Origin: RGIG4140 sp045632845
GTDB taxonomy: Bacteria > Pseudomonadota > Alphaproteobacteria > CAAHEQ01 > UBA3637
Length of the DNA stretch: 42,379 nt
Direction of reading: 5' to 3'
Assembly (NCBI GenBank): GCA_045632845.1
Contig: JAZQXL010000017.1
Location: forward strand, 1 to 42,379
The notes under the pieces were generated by a model that was not told the origin of the DNA, searched no databases, and worked only from the letters and a program-made list of their open reading frames with translations. The translations under genes were made by a program, and so were the position numbers. Positions 35,968 through 42,245 of this stretch are shown here, piece by piece; within the stretch, counting starts at the first letter, position 1, and each line of letters opens with the position of its first letter.

Positions 35968-36453
35968 TTAATTTTGTTTGATTTTTATGATAAGACCCAC
36001 TGAACTATCACACCCTGCCACATCTGATCCTGTAATGGAGGCAACTGCTTGACAAAGCTTTTGATCTAGAAACCTAACATCAACACGTACAGTATCTTGA
36101 CCTGTCGAATCTGTTTCAATAATCGCAGGGAAAACAATGTGTTCAACCCCTGAAGGAAAAGATCCAACATCTGTAGTTTTGTCTCTATCATAAAAAAAAG
36201 AGGTTCTATCACTAATATCGTCACACCTAGATACATCACCTATATTACCATCTAAAACAGCTTTTTGACATCTTCCGTAGTCAATTAAAGCTAGTTTTGA
36301 AATATGATCAACAATTTGATTGGCACGGTGTCTGCGCATAGAGAGGCTATAGCCCGCAATACCACCAACGGAAAGCACGCCAATGATGGCTAAGACACCC
36401 AACATTTCTACCATAGACCGACCAGATTGAGATTTAAGTTTTTTAAAATTCAT
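35968..36453 (-). CDS. Type IV pilin-like protein 3, 161 residues
   Basis: The leader ends S-Q-S-G and is followed by R-S-M-V-E-M-L-G-V-L-A-I-I-G-V-L, again with Glu at +5. The constant N-terminal helix ends at R-R-H-R-A-N-Q-I-V. The variable C-terminal half keeps G-S-F-P-S-G-V-E, V-D-V-R-F-L-D-Q-K-L-C-Q-A-V-A and Cys pairs. AAAGGAG precedes the ATG. Its 73-bp promoter region exists as an exact second copy at 38692-38764 without a pilin gene. The set of three genes with constant starts and variable ends could provide alternative pilus subunits. Confidence 0.87.
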   Translation of the reverse strand: MNFKKLKSQSGRSMVEMLGVLAIIGVLSVGGIAGYSLSMRRHRANQIVDHISKLALIDYGRCQKAVLDGNIGDVSRCDDISDRTSFFYDRDKTTDVGSFPSGVEHIVFPAIIETDSTGQDTVRVDVRFLDQKLCQAVASITGSDVAGCDSSVGLIIKIKQN

Positions 36454-36466
36454 GATTAGACTCCTT

Positions 36467-36539
36467 TAGTTTTGCGAATTAATAAGAGTACTAAACCATA
36501 GTTGTTAAGAAAATGCAAGTGTTTTCCACAAATAACCTC
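36467..36539. repeat. 73-bp exact repeat carrying the pilin 3 promoter, copy 1
   Basis: This stretch, from the pilin 3 leader to the AACCTC left box of element D, is identical by eye to 38692-38764. Confidence 0.85.
36490..36518 (-). promoter_or_regulatory. Promoter of pilin-like gene 3
   Basis: Minus-strand TTGCAT and TTTAGT are separated by 17 bp, ~37 bp before the ATG at 36453. Confidence 0.5.
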
Positions 36540-36650
36540 GCTCTATGGTATGCGTTAAAAAAGCACGTAAGCGCAAAGTACCTGAGGGAGTGATTTTCTG
36601 CAAAAATGGCCCTTTATAACACTTTTTAAACTCTGAGGAGGTTGGTCTTA
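36534..36650 (+). repeat. Structured intergenic element D
   Basis: The left box AACCTC and right box GAGGTT are perfectly complementary. Inside, GTT-A-AAAAAG pairs with CTTTTT-A-AAC with one mismatch. An AGGG/CCCT pair lies further in. The right end (GAGGTTGGTCTTA) touches the stop codon of the 428-residue gene. The interior is close to that of element E. Confidence 0.65.
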
Positions 36651-36653
36651 ATT

Positions 36654-37940
36654 TTACGCCCTTCCCTTTAGCAAATCATCTTGTTGAAGCTGATTATCAA
36701 CAGTTGCAACTGCATCAGATCTGGTGATGTTTTCTTCAGCATGACGGGCAACTGTTTGGGCCACATCCACCCCTGCTCTGTCAGCAGAATTTTGCGCAAG
36801 AGAAACATCTGCTTGTGTTTTTTTGCGATTAGCTTCAGCATTTTTGAGTGAAATAACTTCAACAGGATCATTTGGTTTTGCTTGAGTATCATTGTCTGGT
36901 TTTTCACCCGTTTTTTTAGATGAACGGTCGTGTGCACGAGCATTTGTGTTTTTAGGATCCCTTGCGCTGTTAACTACGTTTATAAGCTGGTTCGAAGTCC
37001 CTTCAGAAATACCAAGATCACGCATTCTACCAATAGTGACTTTTCCCCCTGCATAAACTTCTGTTAAAACAGCTTGTTTTTCAGAAAGAGAATACCCCAT
37101 CGTATGCGAGCAAAAAATTTGCGTGGCCTCTTCATAATCCGCACGGGCATCATTATACTCCCCACGTCTGTTGGCAGCTGCCACATATGGTTCATGCCAA
37201 TTTTCACCATGAACATCTCGAATGAGTTTGCCACTTGGAAGAGTTGCATCTCTATTAACCGTGTACCCCATCCCCGGCCTAACAGGTGGAACAAAAACAC
37301 GTGGAGCCCCGTTTTTCATTCTTTTTTTATGTTCTGCTGCAGCCCAGCGAACTTTGGCTTGTTGGTCTTTAGGCAAACGAGCATAAAAACGTTCTTGATC
37401 TTGTGGTGCCACAACTTCAGCCACATATATACCAGTCAAATCATCTTTTTTAGGGTCTTTTTTGGCCATTTCTATCAATTCGGCTTCAGCTTTTTCCATA
37501 CTGCCATGTTTTTTCGCCAATTCTTCCAATTTTACCCCCAATGAAGCGGCCAATTTTTTCAACTCATCTAAAGTTAATTTCCTCTCTTGAGCAATTTCTT
37601 GCAAAGATTTTTCATTACGGTCTTCAACAATCTGTTGCTCACGATCGGCAATTTCTTCTTTCTTTTCTTTTTCAACAATCTCTTTGCGACGGTTGATATA
37701 ATCTTCCACCTGAGAACGAAATGCGCCAGAAACATTATACTTTGTTTCCAAGTTCTCGACAACATCTTTCAACGCTGGATCTTGTTTGAAAGAGGCATAT
37801 TTTGAAACCAGAGTATAAAACCTCTCTTTATTCTCTGATGAAAAACTATCAACACGGACTTCCCCTTCTGCAGGCAAAAGTAATGTTAATTCTTTCAAAC
37901 AATCTTCAACTTTGGCAAATCTTTCTTTTTTTGAAACCAT
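36654..37940 (-). CDS. Charged coiled-coil protein with giant-protein tail, 428 residues
   Basis: Residues ~85-165 are very rich in Glu, Lys and Arg and probably coiled-coil. A central part contains H-K-K-R-M-K-N-G-A-P-R-V-F-V-P-P and an M-R-D-L-G-I-S helix similar to the 235-residue protein. The last ~45 residues contain A-R-H-A-E-E-N-I-T and end in K-G-R-A, matching the tail of the giant proteins at the left end. The start at 37940 is chosen because AAGGGGG precedes it and a -10 box overlaps the upstream ATG at 37994. No enzymatic domain is recognised. The shared tail hints at common targeting with the giants. Confidence 0.83.
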   Translation of the reverse strand: MVSKKERFAKVEDCLKELTLLLPAEGEVRVDSFSSENKERFYTLVSKYASFKQDPALKDVVENLETKYNVSGAFRSQVEDYINRRKEIVEKEKKEEIADREQQIVEDRNEKSLQEIAQERKLTLDELKKLAASLGVKLEELAKKHGSMEKAEAELIEMAKKDPKKDDLTGIYVAEVVAPQDQERFYARLPKDQQAKVRWAAAEHKKRMKNGAPRVFVPPVRPGMGYTVNRDATLPSGKLIRDVHGENWHEPYVAAANRRGEYNDARADYEEATQIFCSHTMGYSLSEKQAVLTEVYAGGKVTIGRMRDLGISEGTSNQLINVVNSARDPKNTNARAHDRSSKKTGEKPDNDTQAKPNDPVEVISLKNAEANRKKTQADVSLAQNSADRAGVDVAQTVARHAEENITRSDAVATVDNQLQQDDLLKGRA

Positions 37941-37982
37941 AAGAGCCCCCTTTTTAATATCCAAAATTTCCCCAATGATTTC

Positions 37983-37991
37983 ATTATAGCA
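37983..37991 (-). promoter_or_regulatory. Extended -10 promoter of the 428-residue gene
   Basis: Minus-strand GTGCTATAAT gives a perfect -10 with a TG extension, but no good -35 box is seen. Confidence 0.5.
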
Positions 37992-38075
37992 CATTTTTGA
38001 TTTTTTGAATATTTTTTTTTAAAAAAAGAGTGTTTTTTTTAAAAATTTCCTCAAACAGACAGAATTTTAAGACTT

Positions 38076-38417
38076 TTATTTCAAAATGGTTATGCCAATT
38101 TCCCCCACACCTGCCCCAAAAAGAGCACACATCAGCGTGATTAACAAATACAAAAACACCTTATTATTGACAATTTCTTTTAAGTTTTCACTAAACGAAC
38201 TTTTGCTTTGCACCAACAAAATGATGCTATCCAGTTTTTGATGCATTTGGTCTTGCTGGGTTTTGACGTGTTGAATGTCGTCTTTGATTAAGTTGATTTC
38301 TTTTTGCATTTTTTCAAAATCCTCACATTGTTTTTGATGAAGTAAAATGGCGCTTTTGCTCATCCCGCCCCGCTTTGGCTGGGCAAGAATCATATCAAGA
38401 GCTGATCTTTGGTTCAT
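38076..38417 (-). CDS. Coiled-coil protein with C-terminal membrane helix, 113 residues
   Basis: After a short basic head the protein has heptad-like residues (about 25-80: C-E-D-F-E-K-M-Q-K-E-I-N-L-I-K ... H-Q-K-L-D-S-I-I-L-L). One hydrophobic helix near the C-terminus follows (F-L-Y-L-L-I-T-L-M-C-A-L-F-G). The layout is like small phage XhlA-type or tail-anchored proteins, but no family match is claimed. I chose the ATG at 38417 over one 16 codons upstream because GAAAGGAC precedes it. The G-rich tract begins ~55 bp upstream of this start. Confidence 0.72.
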   Translation of the reverse strand: MNQRSALDMILAQPKRGGMSKSAILLHQKQCEDFEKMQKEINLIKDDIQHVKTQQDQMHQKLDSIILLVQSKSSFSENLKEIVNNKVFLYLLITLMCALFGAGVGEIGITILK

Positions 38418-38470
38418 GGTTAAAAAAGTCCTTTCTTGGTTGGATGTTAAGATTAAGAGATACAACCAGC

Positions 38471-38638
38471 GGTTGTGCGTTTGGGTGTGCGGCGGGGTGT
38501 GGTGCGGGTGCGGTGTGGGTGTTCGACTTGAGGTTGGTGTGCGGTGCGTAACGCAGCGTGGTGTAACACGAGCGTGGGCGTGTGGTGTGGTATGGCAATG
38601 GTGTGGGGGTGTGGATGCGGAACGTGGGCGGGCGATCT
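38471..38638. other. G-rich, G/T-biased low-complexity tract
   Basis: The plus strand is dominated by GTG, GGTG and GGGTG runs, with several runs of three to five G (for example GGCGGGG, GTGTGGG, GTGGGGG, GTGGGCGGGCG). This is unlike anything else in the AT-rich window. Open frames through it give only Val/Gly/Trp/Cys-rich strings on one strand and His/Pro/Thr-rich strings on the other, so it is not coding. A small perfect hairpin (ACAACC/GGTTGT, 38462-38476) marks its left edge and a terminator its right edge. Several G-runs could form G-quadruplexes. Confidence 0.75.
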
Positions 38639-38672
38639 AAAAAAAAGAGAGGGTCAATCCCCTCTTTTTTGA
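38639..38672. terminator. Bidirectional terminator right of the G-rich tract
   Basis: GAGAGGG pairs with CCCCTCT across a 5-base loop, with runs of A and T on both sides. It isolates the G-rich tract from transcription coming from the right. Confidence 0.8.
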
Positions 38673-38708
38673 TAAAAAGAATGTTAAAAGCTAGTTTTGC
38701 GAATTAAT
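38639..38708 (-). ncRNA. Possible short RNA from an orphan pilin promoter
   Basis: The duplicated pilin promoter at 38715-38743 reads leftwards into only ~35 bp of sequence before the terminator, giving a predicted ~70-base transcript with no open frame. It could be a small RNA or simply the remains of a deleted pilin-like gene. Confidence 0.3.
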
Positions 38709-38764
38709 AAGAGTACTAAACCATAGTTGTTAAGAAAATGCAAGTGTTTTCCACAAATAACCTC
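38692..38764. repeat. 73-bp exact repeat carrying an orphan pilin promoter, copy 2
   Basis: It is identical by eye to 36467-36539, including the leader, TTTAGT, TTGCAT (minus strand) and the AACCTC box, but no pilin gene follows. Confidence 0.85.
38715..38743 (-). promoter_or_regulatory. Orphan copy of the pilin promoter
   Basis: The same hexamers as for pilin-like gene 3 (TTGCAT, 17 bp, TTTAGT) are present here without a downstream gene. Confidence 0.4.
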
Positions 38765-39043
38765 CGGCCTATAGTATGCATTAAAAAAGCGCGTAAGCGC
38801 TCCGTAACCTCGATGTAATGGATGGGTTGAGAGCAAGCACAAAATAGCCAAATAAAGATGAATGCCCCGACTGTGGTGTACGGATAAAAAGGCGATAGCC
38901 AAAAGTACATAAAGGAGGTGTATTCGCTTTAGTTGGCATTTTGTGTATAAGCTCTTAACTCACAAGTGGTTGGGCTTTTAAGATACTCGAAAGGGTAAAT
39001 TTGACCTTAGACCTCATTTTAACTCTGAGGAGGTTGGGCTTAA
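38759..39043 (+). repeat. Structured element G, interrupted by element A
   Basis: The left arm (AACCTC ... TATGCATTAAAAAAGC) and right arm (TTTTAACTCTGAGGAGGTTGGGC region, 39018-39039) match the two arms of element D. A second element (38790-38978) lies between them, as if inserted. Including this insert, no gene is seen in the ~720 bp between 38418 and 39138. Confidence 0.55.
38790..38978 (+). repeat. Structured intergenic element A
   Basis: An AGCGC-GTAA-GCGCT hairpin leads into the left box AACCTCGATGTAATGGATGG (38806-38825). The outer stem GGGTTGAGAGC pairs with GCTCTTAACTC with G-T wobbles only. Then CACAAAAT-GCCAA pairs with TTGGCATTTTGTG. The interior holds a GTAC...GTAC hairpin with an inner GGC/GCC and a CGACTGT...GTACGGATAAA block also found in the element at 41802-41956. 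The right box is GGTTGGGCTTTT. Confidence 0.7.
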
Positions 39044-39110
39044 TTAAACGTCCTTTATTTTTCCTATATCTATTTTTGAAATATCTTATTGATTTTTTTA
39101 TAATAAAACA
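39041..39110. repeat. Diverged direct repeat, copy 2
   Basis: It matches 29680-29743 with scattered differences and begins right at the right box of structured element G. Confidence 0.6.
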
Positions 39111-39138
39111 TTATTTAAACTTGCTAGTGGTTAAGATA

Positions 39139-39471
39139 TTAAAAATCAAGATTGCTCTTGTCAAAATCAAAATCGCACAAGCCATCTGATGAGCGAAATG
39201 GGAGATTGTTTTTTAAACAAATGTCTTGCATTTCTTCTTTTGAAAAACCTTTTCCTGATTTTAACAAATCAACCTGTTCTTTTGTGAGTTGAATACAACC
39301 ATTTACTTTGCTGATCATCAAACAATCTGTTCGACATTGATTGTTTTTTTCATCAAAAACGCCACCCAAATCATAACAGGACGCTACAACAAAATATTCG
39401 TAGCCACACTTTACAACCAAAGTGCAAAACAATACCAAAGCACATATTTTAATAAAAACTTTTCTTGTCAT
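39139..39471 (-). CDS. Small exported or anchored cysteine-rich protein, 110 residues
   Basis: A basic start and a hydrophobic helix (residues ~6-24, F-I-K-I-C-A-L-V-L-F-C-T-L-V-V) are followed by a mature part with six Cys (S-C-Y-D-L-G-G ... N-Q-C-R-T-D-C, N-G-C-I, D-I-C-L, L-C-D-F) and an acidic end. This fits a periplasmic or membrane-anchored disulfide-bonded protein. A Cys near the hydrophobic end (V-V-K-C-G) could instead mark a lipoprotein, though the lipobox is poor. AAAGGG precedes the ATG. It is divergent from the 321-residue gene. No family is recognised. Confidence 0.75.
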   Translation of the reverse strand: MTRKVFIKICALVLFCTLVVKCGYEYFVVASCYDLGGVFDEKNNQCRTDCLMISKVNGCIQLTKEQVDLLKSGKGFSKEEMQDICLKNNLPFRSSDGLCDFDFDKSNLDF

Positions 39472-39502
39472 ATTTAGCCCTTTATTTTCGATTATAATAA
39501 TG

Positions 39503-39531
39503 AGGATACTTGTTATTCAAATATTCGTCAA
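39503..39531 (-). promoter_or_regulatory. Promoter of the 110-residue gene
   Basis: Minus-strand TTGACG and TATCCT are separated by 17 bp, ~32 bp before the ATG at 39471. Confidence 0.5.
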
Positions 39532-39547
39532 GGGGGTTTCTATTTGC

Positions 39548-39576
39548 TTGACAGGTGGTGGATAAACAGATAAATT
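39548..39576 (+). promoter_or_regulatory. Promoter of the 321-residue gene
   Basis: TTGACA and TAAATT are separated by 17 bp, ~27 bp before the ATG at 39603. Confidence 0.6.
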
Positions 39577-39602
39577 AAAACCATATCAAGGAGGGTTCAA
39601 CA

Positions 39603-40568
39603 ATGAAGAGTTTAACTATATTGCTTTTAAGTGGTGTGTTTTTGGGGTTAAATACGCCTGTTCAGGCAGGTGACCCTTATGACACAAATGTGCCAGAAGT
39701 TGAGCAATTTGAAAGCAAACTAAATTATGAGCGAGCCTATAACACCCTCAAAGAAAAGTTCAATATTGACACTTCTTTCAAGTTCAAACAAGAAGCGTTG
39801 AATACACTTGTTTGTGATGGGAATTGGGGAACAGCATTGTGTCATTTGTATCAAAAAGACAGATATTTTGCCTTTCAACTAGACAATTTGGAAGAAATTT
39901 CAACTTTTCCCCTCGAGCTTGTTCAAGATGAAAAAGAGGAAACCATTTTTAAAAATTTAACATTTGAAAATGAGAGTGTTTATTTAAAAATAAGTCCAAA
40001 TCCTTTTAAAAAAGAGTGCAATTTGTGGTTGGAGCATGCTCAATCAACAAGTCAAAAGGATTGGGATTTTTTTTCTAGCTCTTTTCAAAAAGTGGATGAA
40101 AATTGCCCTTTAAAAGTCAAAAAACAAGAAGTTTATAAACGAAAAGACGTTCAAAAGATTGAAAAAAATCTCAAAATGAACGTCATAACCGACAGAACTT
40201 TTCAATTCAAACAACAAGCATTGAATTATGTTCTGTGTGATACACACGATATGACGCATCCTCTTTGTGAATTGCATCTCAAAGGGGCTGATATTGGTTT
40301 TTCTTTGAAAAATCCCGAAAAATTCCACGTTAGCCTTCCTGAAATTGTGGAAGACAAGCCCGATCAAACCATTTTGAAATATTTTGATGTGAAGGGGAAT
40401 ATATCTTACACAAAATACGAACCTTTAGACAGACGAAAAGATCCTTGCGCAATATCTATTGTTTCAACAATGGGAGATAATGTTTCAGATTTAGAAACCA
40501 TGAAAAACGTAAGTTTCGGAATAATTGAATCATTAGCCCCCTTTTGTACTACATTAAACAAGTTATAA
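39603..40568 (+). CDS. Exported protein with two tandem domains, 321 residues
   Basis: A clear signal peptide (residues 1-22, ending P-V-Q-A-G) directs it to the periplasm or outside. The mature part contains two copies of a ~130-residue domain. Each has an N-terminal helix, then F-K-F-K-Q-E-A-L-N / F-Q-F-K-Q-Q-A-L-N, a V-C-D or L-C-D, a further L-C-x-L about 12 residues later, a beta-rich middle (E-I-V-E-D-K / E-L-V-Q-D-E) and late Cys. Internal duplication is clear by eye. AAGGAGGG precedes the ATG. It converges with the lysozyme-like gene with 1 bp between their stops. The function is unknown. Confidence 0.83.
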   Translation: MKSLTILLLSGVFLGLNTPVQAGDPYDTNVPEVEQFESKLNYERAYNTLKEKFNIDTSFKFKQEALNTLVCDGNWGTALCHLYQKDRYFAFQLDNLEEISTFPLELVQDEKEETIFKNLTFENESVYLKISPNPFKKECNLWLEHAQSTSQKDWDFFSSSFQKVDENCPLKVKKQEVYKRKDVQKIEKNLKMNVITDRTFQFKQQALNYVLCDTHDMTHPLCELHLKGADIGFSLKNPEKFHVSLPEIVEDKPDQTILKYFDVKGNISYTKYEPLDRRKDPCAISIVSTMGDNVSDLETMKNVSFGIIESLAPFCTTLNKL

Positions 40569-40569
40569 G

Positions 40570-41739
40570 CTATTTTCTACCATCTAAAGAGGTGTTTTTT
40601 TTTCGAAGTCTAAAAAGGCGCTCTTTTTCCAGACTATCTTGTAAGTCTTTGTTTCTAATAGGTGAAATACCTTTTCTTGTTACCTCTTTTTTTGCTCTTT
40701 CAAAATCTCCTTTAGCAAAAGCATCAAAGAATTTAGGCCAACCAGTTGTGTTTGTTTTGTAGTTGTATATAGGAGTATCAACTCCTGGGTTATATAACAA
40801 ATCCATTAATACATATTTCCCACCTGGACCAATTTGTTGCCATTTGAGTGGAGGATTTTGTATTGAAAGAGCACGCAACAACTGAGGCAAGCGTTCTTTA
40901 ATAAATTGAAGTCCGTATTCGGTATCTGTCTGCTCATCAACTGGGTACAAATTCAATTCTTCATAGTATTTTTCCTGTCCATCACTTGTCCAGTTTGTTG
41001 TTAATTTTCCCTCCTCATTTAGAGTACAAATCTCATCTTTCATTTTCTGAGATAGAACAAGATAATCTTCAACCTTTTGAGGGTCAGAAAAATCAATTAA
41101 AGGATCATTTTCAAGATTGTTTAAATCCATTAAATGACCTGTTCCTGATGTGTCCAGACAATTTGAATCAAGATATGGATGCGAAACGTACTTTTCGTTT
41201 TTTCTGATTTTTGGCCATATAGCATCAAAATCTGTTCGTAATTCTTCATCTGTTGGCATAACAATCTCTGCTGAAGTTGGCTGTGTTCCCGCATAAGCAG
41301 GCGTAGAGCCAAAAACAGCGTTTAAGCCATTTTGAACCCCTTGATGTAGCGGGGTTGTGAGGGTGCTTGTCATCAAATCAGTTGGTGTTTGAGTTGATGA
41401 TAAATCAGTGGTTTCATCCACAGTTTTTAATGGGAACATCTGCTTTAATAAGTCAATCAAACTGTTGTTTTGAGGCAAGGTGTTTTGCGTGCTCAAATAT
41501 GAGTTGCTGTTTTGTTGAAGTGGCGTCAATGCGCTAAGGTATGAGTTTGTGTTTTGTTGTAACGAGTTCAGCGCACTCAAATAAGAGCTTGAATTTGAAA
41601 AGCTATTCAAATCCGTATCTTCTAAGCTAGAAGTAAGAGCGCTTATTGAAGTATCCGTTAATGCAGAATCCCAAGAGTTTGCAAGAGGTGTTGTATACCC
41701 ATTATCTCTAAACTCGAACGGGTCTGTGTCATCTGGCAC
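40570..41739 (-). CDS. GH24-like lysozyme protein, probably 5'-truncated
   Basis: The C-terminal half (residues ~165-385) resembles phage-type GH24 lysozymes: K-N-E-K-Y-V-S-H-P-Y-L-D with Glu182 as the likely acid, T-S-G-T-G-H at 197-202, V-L-M-D-L-L-Y-N-P-G in the place of the usual A-L-x-S-F-x-F-N-x-G helix, and a late W-P-K-F-F-D-A-F ... I-R-N-K-D-L. Identity to classical members looks low. The N-terminal ~150 residues are Ser/Thr/Gln/Leu-rich, with three ~15-residue repeats (N-S-Y-L-S-A-L-T-P-L-Q-Q). The only start in reach is a GTG at 41739 without a good ribosome binding site. The frame stays open and protein-like for 21 more codons to a stop at 41803, inside the stem of the next structured element. 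Confidence 0.68.
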   Translation of the reverse strand: MPDDTDPFEFRDNGYTTPLANSWDSALTDTSISALTSSLEDTDLNSFSNSSSYLSALNSLQQNTNSYLSALTPLQQNSNSYLSTQNTLPQNNSLIDLLKQMFPLKTVDETTDLSSTQTPTDLMTSTLTTPLHQGVQNGLNAVFGSTPAYAGTQPTSAEIVMPTDEELRTDFDAIWPKIRKNEKYVSHPYLDSNCLDTSGTGHLMDLNNLENDPLIDFSDPQKVEDYLVLSQKMKDEICTLNEEGKLTTNWTSDGQEKYYEELNLYPVDEQTDTEYGLQFIKERLPQLLRALSIQNPPLKWQQIGPGGKYVLMDLLYNPGVDTPIYNYKTNTTGWPKFFDAFAKGDFERAKKEVTRKGISPIRNKDLQDSLEKERLFRLRKKNTSLDGRK

Positions 41740-41801
41740 ATCAAAAATCTCGGCGTCATTGATGGATGCGTATGGGTAAATGTAAACACGAGCACCAGTG
41801 T

Positions 41802-41956
41802 GTTAAAAATCTGATTTTAAGGGCAACCTAGGGGTACTTATATCGACTTCAAGTACCCTTGCGCTAAAGCGCCATTTATCCGTACTATACAGTCGCTAAG
41901 CACCACCTATCTTGCTCCTTAAAATCATTTTTTAACGCGTACCTGAGAGCGAGGTT
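41802..41956 (-). repeat. Structured intergenic element H
   Basis: Read on the minus strand, the left box AACCTC (41951-41956) leads through GCTCT ... ACGC into a 20-bp stem starting GTTAAAAA. It pairs with the far arm at 41802-41822 with a single extra base. Inside are GGGTACTT/AAGTACCC (41832-41858) and a GCGC/GCGC hairpin (41861-41872). The block at 41870-41895 matches element A (CGACTGT...GTACGGATAAA). It abuts the truncated lysozyme-like gene. Confidence 0.7.
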
Positions 41957-41959
41957 AAA

Positions 41960-42137
41960 ATAGCGCGTAAGCGCTCAGGAAACCTCGATGTAATGGATGG
42001 GTTCAAATGAGGTTTTAGGCGAGCAGATATGAATTAAATTGAAACACGTGGCGTATATTGGCTGGCATACGCAAGTGTTTGAATTTGACCATAGGTGCCG
42101 TTTAAAACCCCATTTGAACTTACTGGCGGTTGGGCTT
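41960..42137 (+). repeat. Structured intergenic element B
   Basis: It starts with AGCGC-GTAA-GCGCT (41962-41975), then the left box AACCTCGATGTAATGGATGG (41981-42000). The outer stem GTTCAAATG-GGTTTTA (42001-42017) pairs with 42103-42119 with one mismatch. Nested stems follow: AAATT/AATTT, AAACAC/GTGTTT and GCGTAT/ATACGC closing a 10-base loop. The right box GCGGTTGGGCTTA overlaps the end of the small gene on the other strand. Confidence 0.72.
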
Positions 42138-42224
42138 ATAAACTAAAGGAATGGGAATTTCCCCGTTCAGAGCCTTTTCCAAAAGTTCCCTTGTTGTTAA
42201 GTTTGTGTAGTCAAAATTGTTCAT
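42120..42224 (-). CDS. Possible small protein, 34 residues
   Basis: A short frame begins at an ATG with AAAGGA eight bases upstream and reads M-N-N-F-D-Y-T-N-L-T-T-R-E-L-L-E-K-A-L-N-G, ending P-N-R-Q. The helical core is protein-like. The final codons and stop lie inside the right box of element B, and element C lies just upstream, so it is framed by two elements like a tiny cassette. A longer in-frame start 38 codons upstream lies within element C and lacks a ribosome binding site. It may also be the remnant of a larger gene. Confidence 0.45.
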   Translation of the reverse strand: MNNFDYTNLTTRELLEKALNGEIPIPLVYKPNRQ

Positions 42225-42245
42225 TGTTTTTCCTTTCAAAAAAAT

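Noticed and set aside
38347..38640. A 97-codon plus-strand frame rich in Val, Gly, Trp and Cys
   Set aside because: Its first part is antisense to the 113-residue gene and the rest is the G-rich tract. The composition is an artefact of GTG/TGG runs and there is no ribosome binding site.
34601..41739. Integrated prophage suggested by the S24 repressor and lysozyme-like gene
   Set aside because: The two genes are far apart and no integrase, terminase, capsid or tail gene lies between them.
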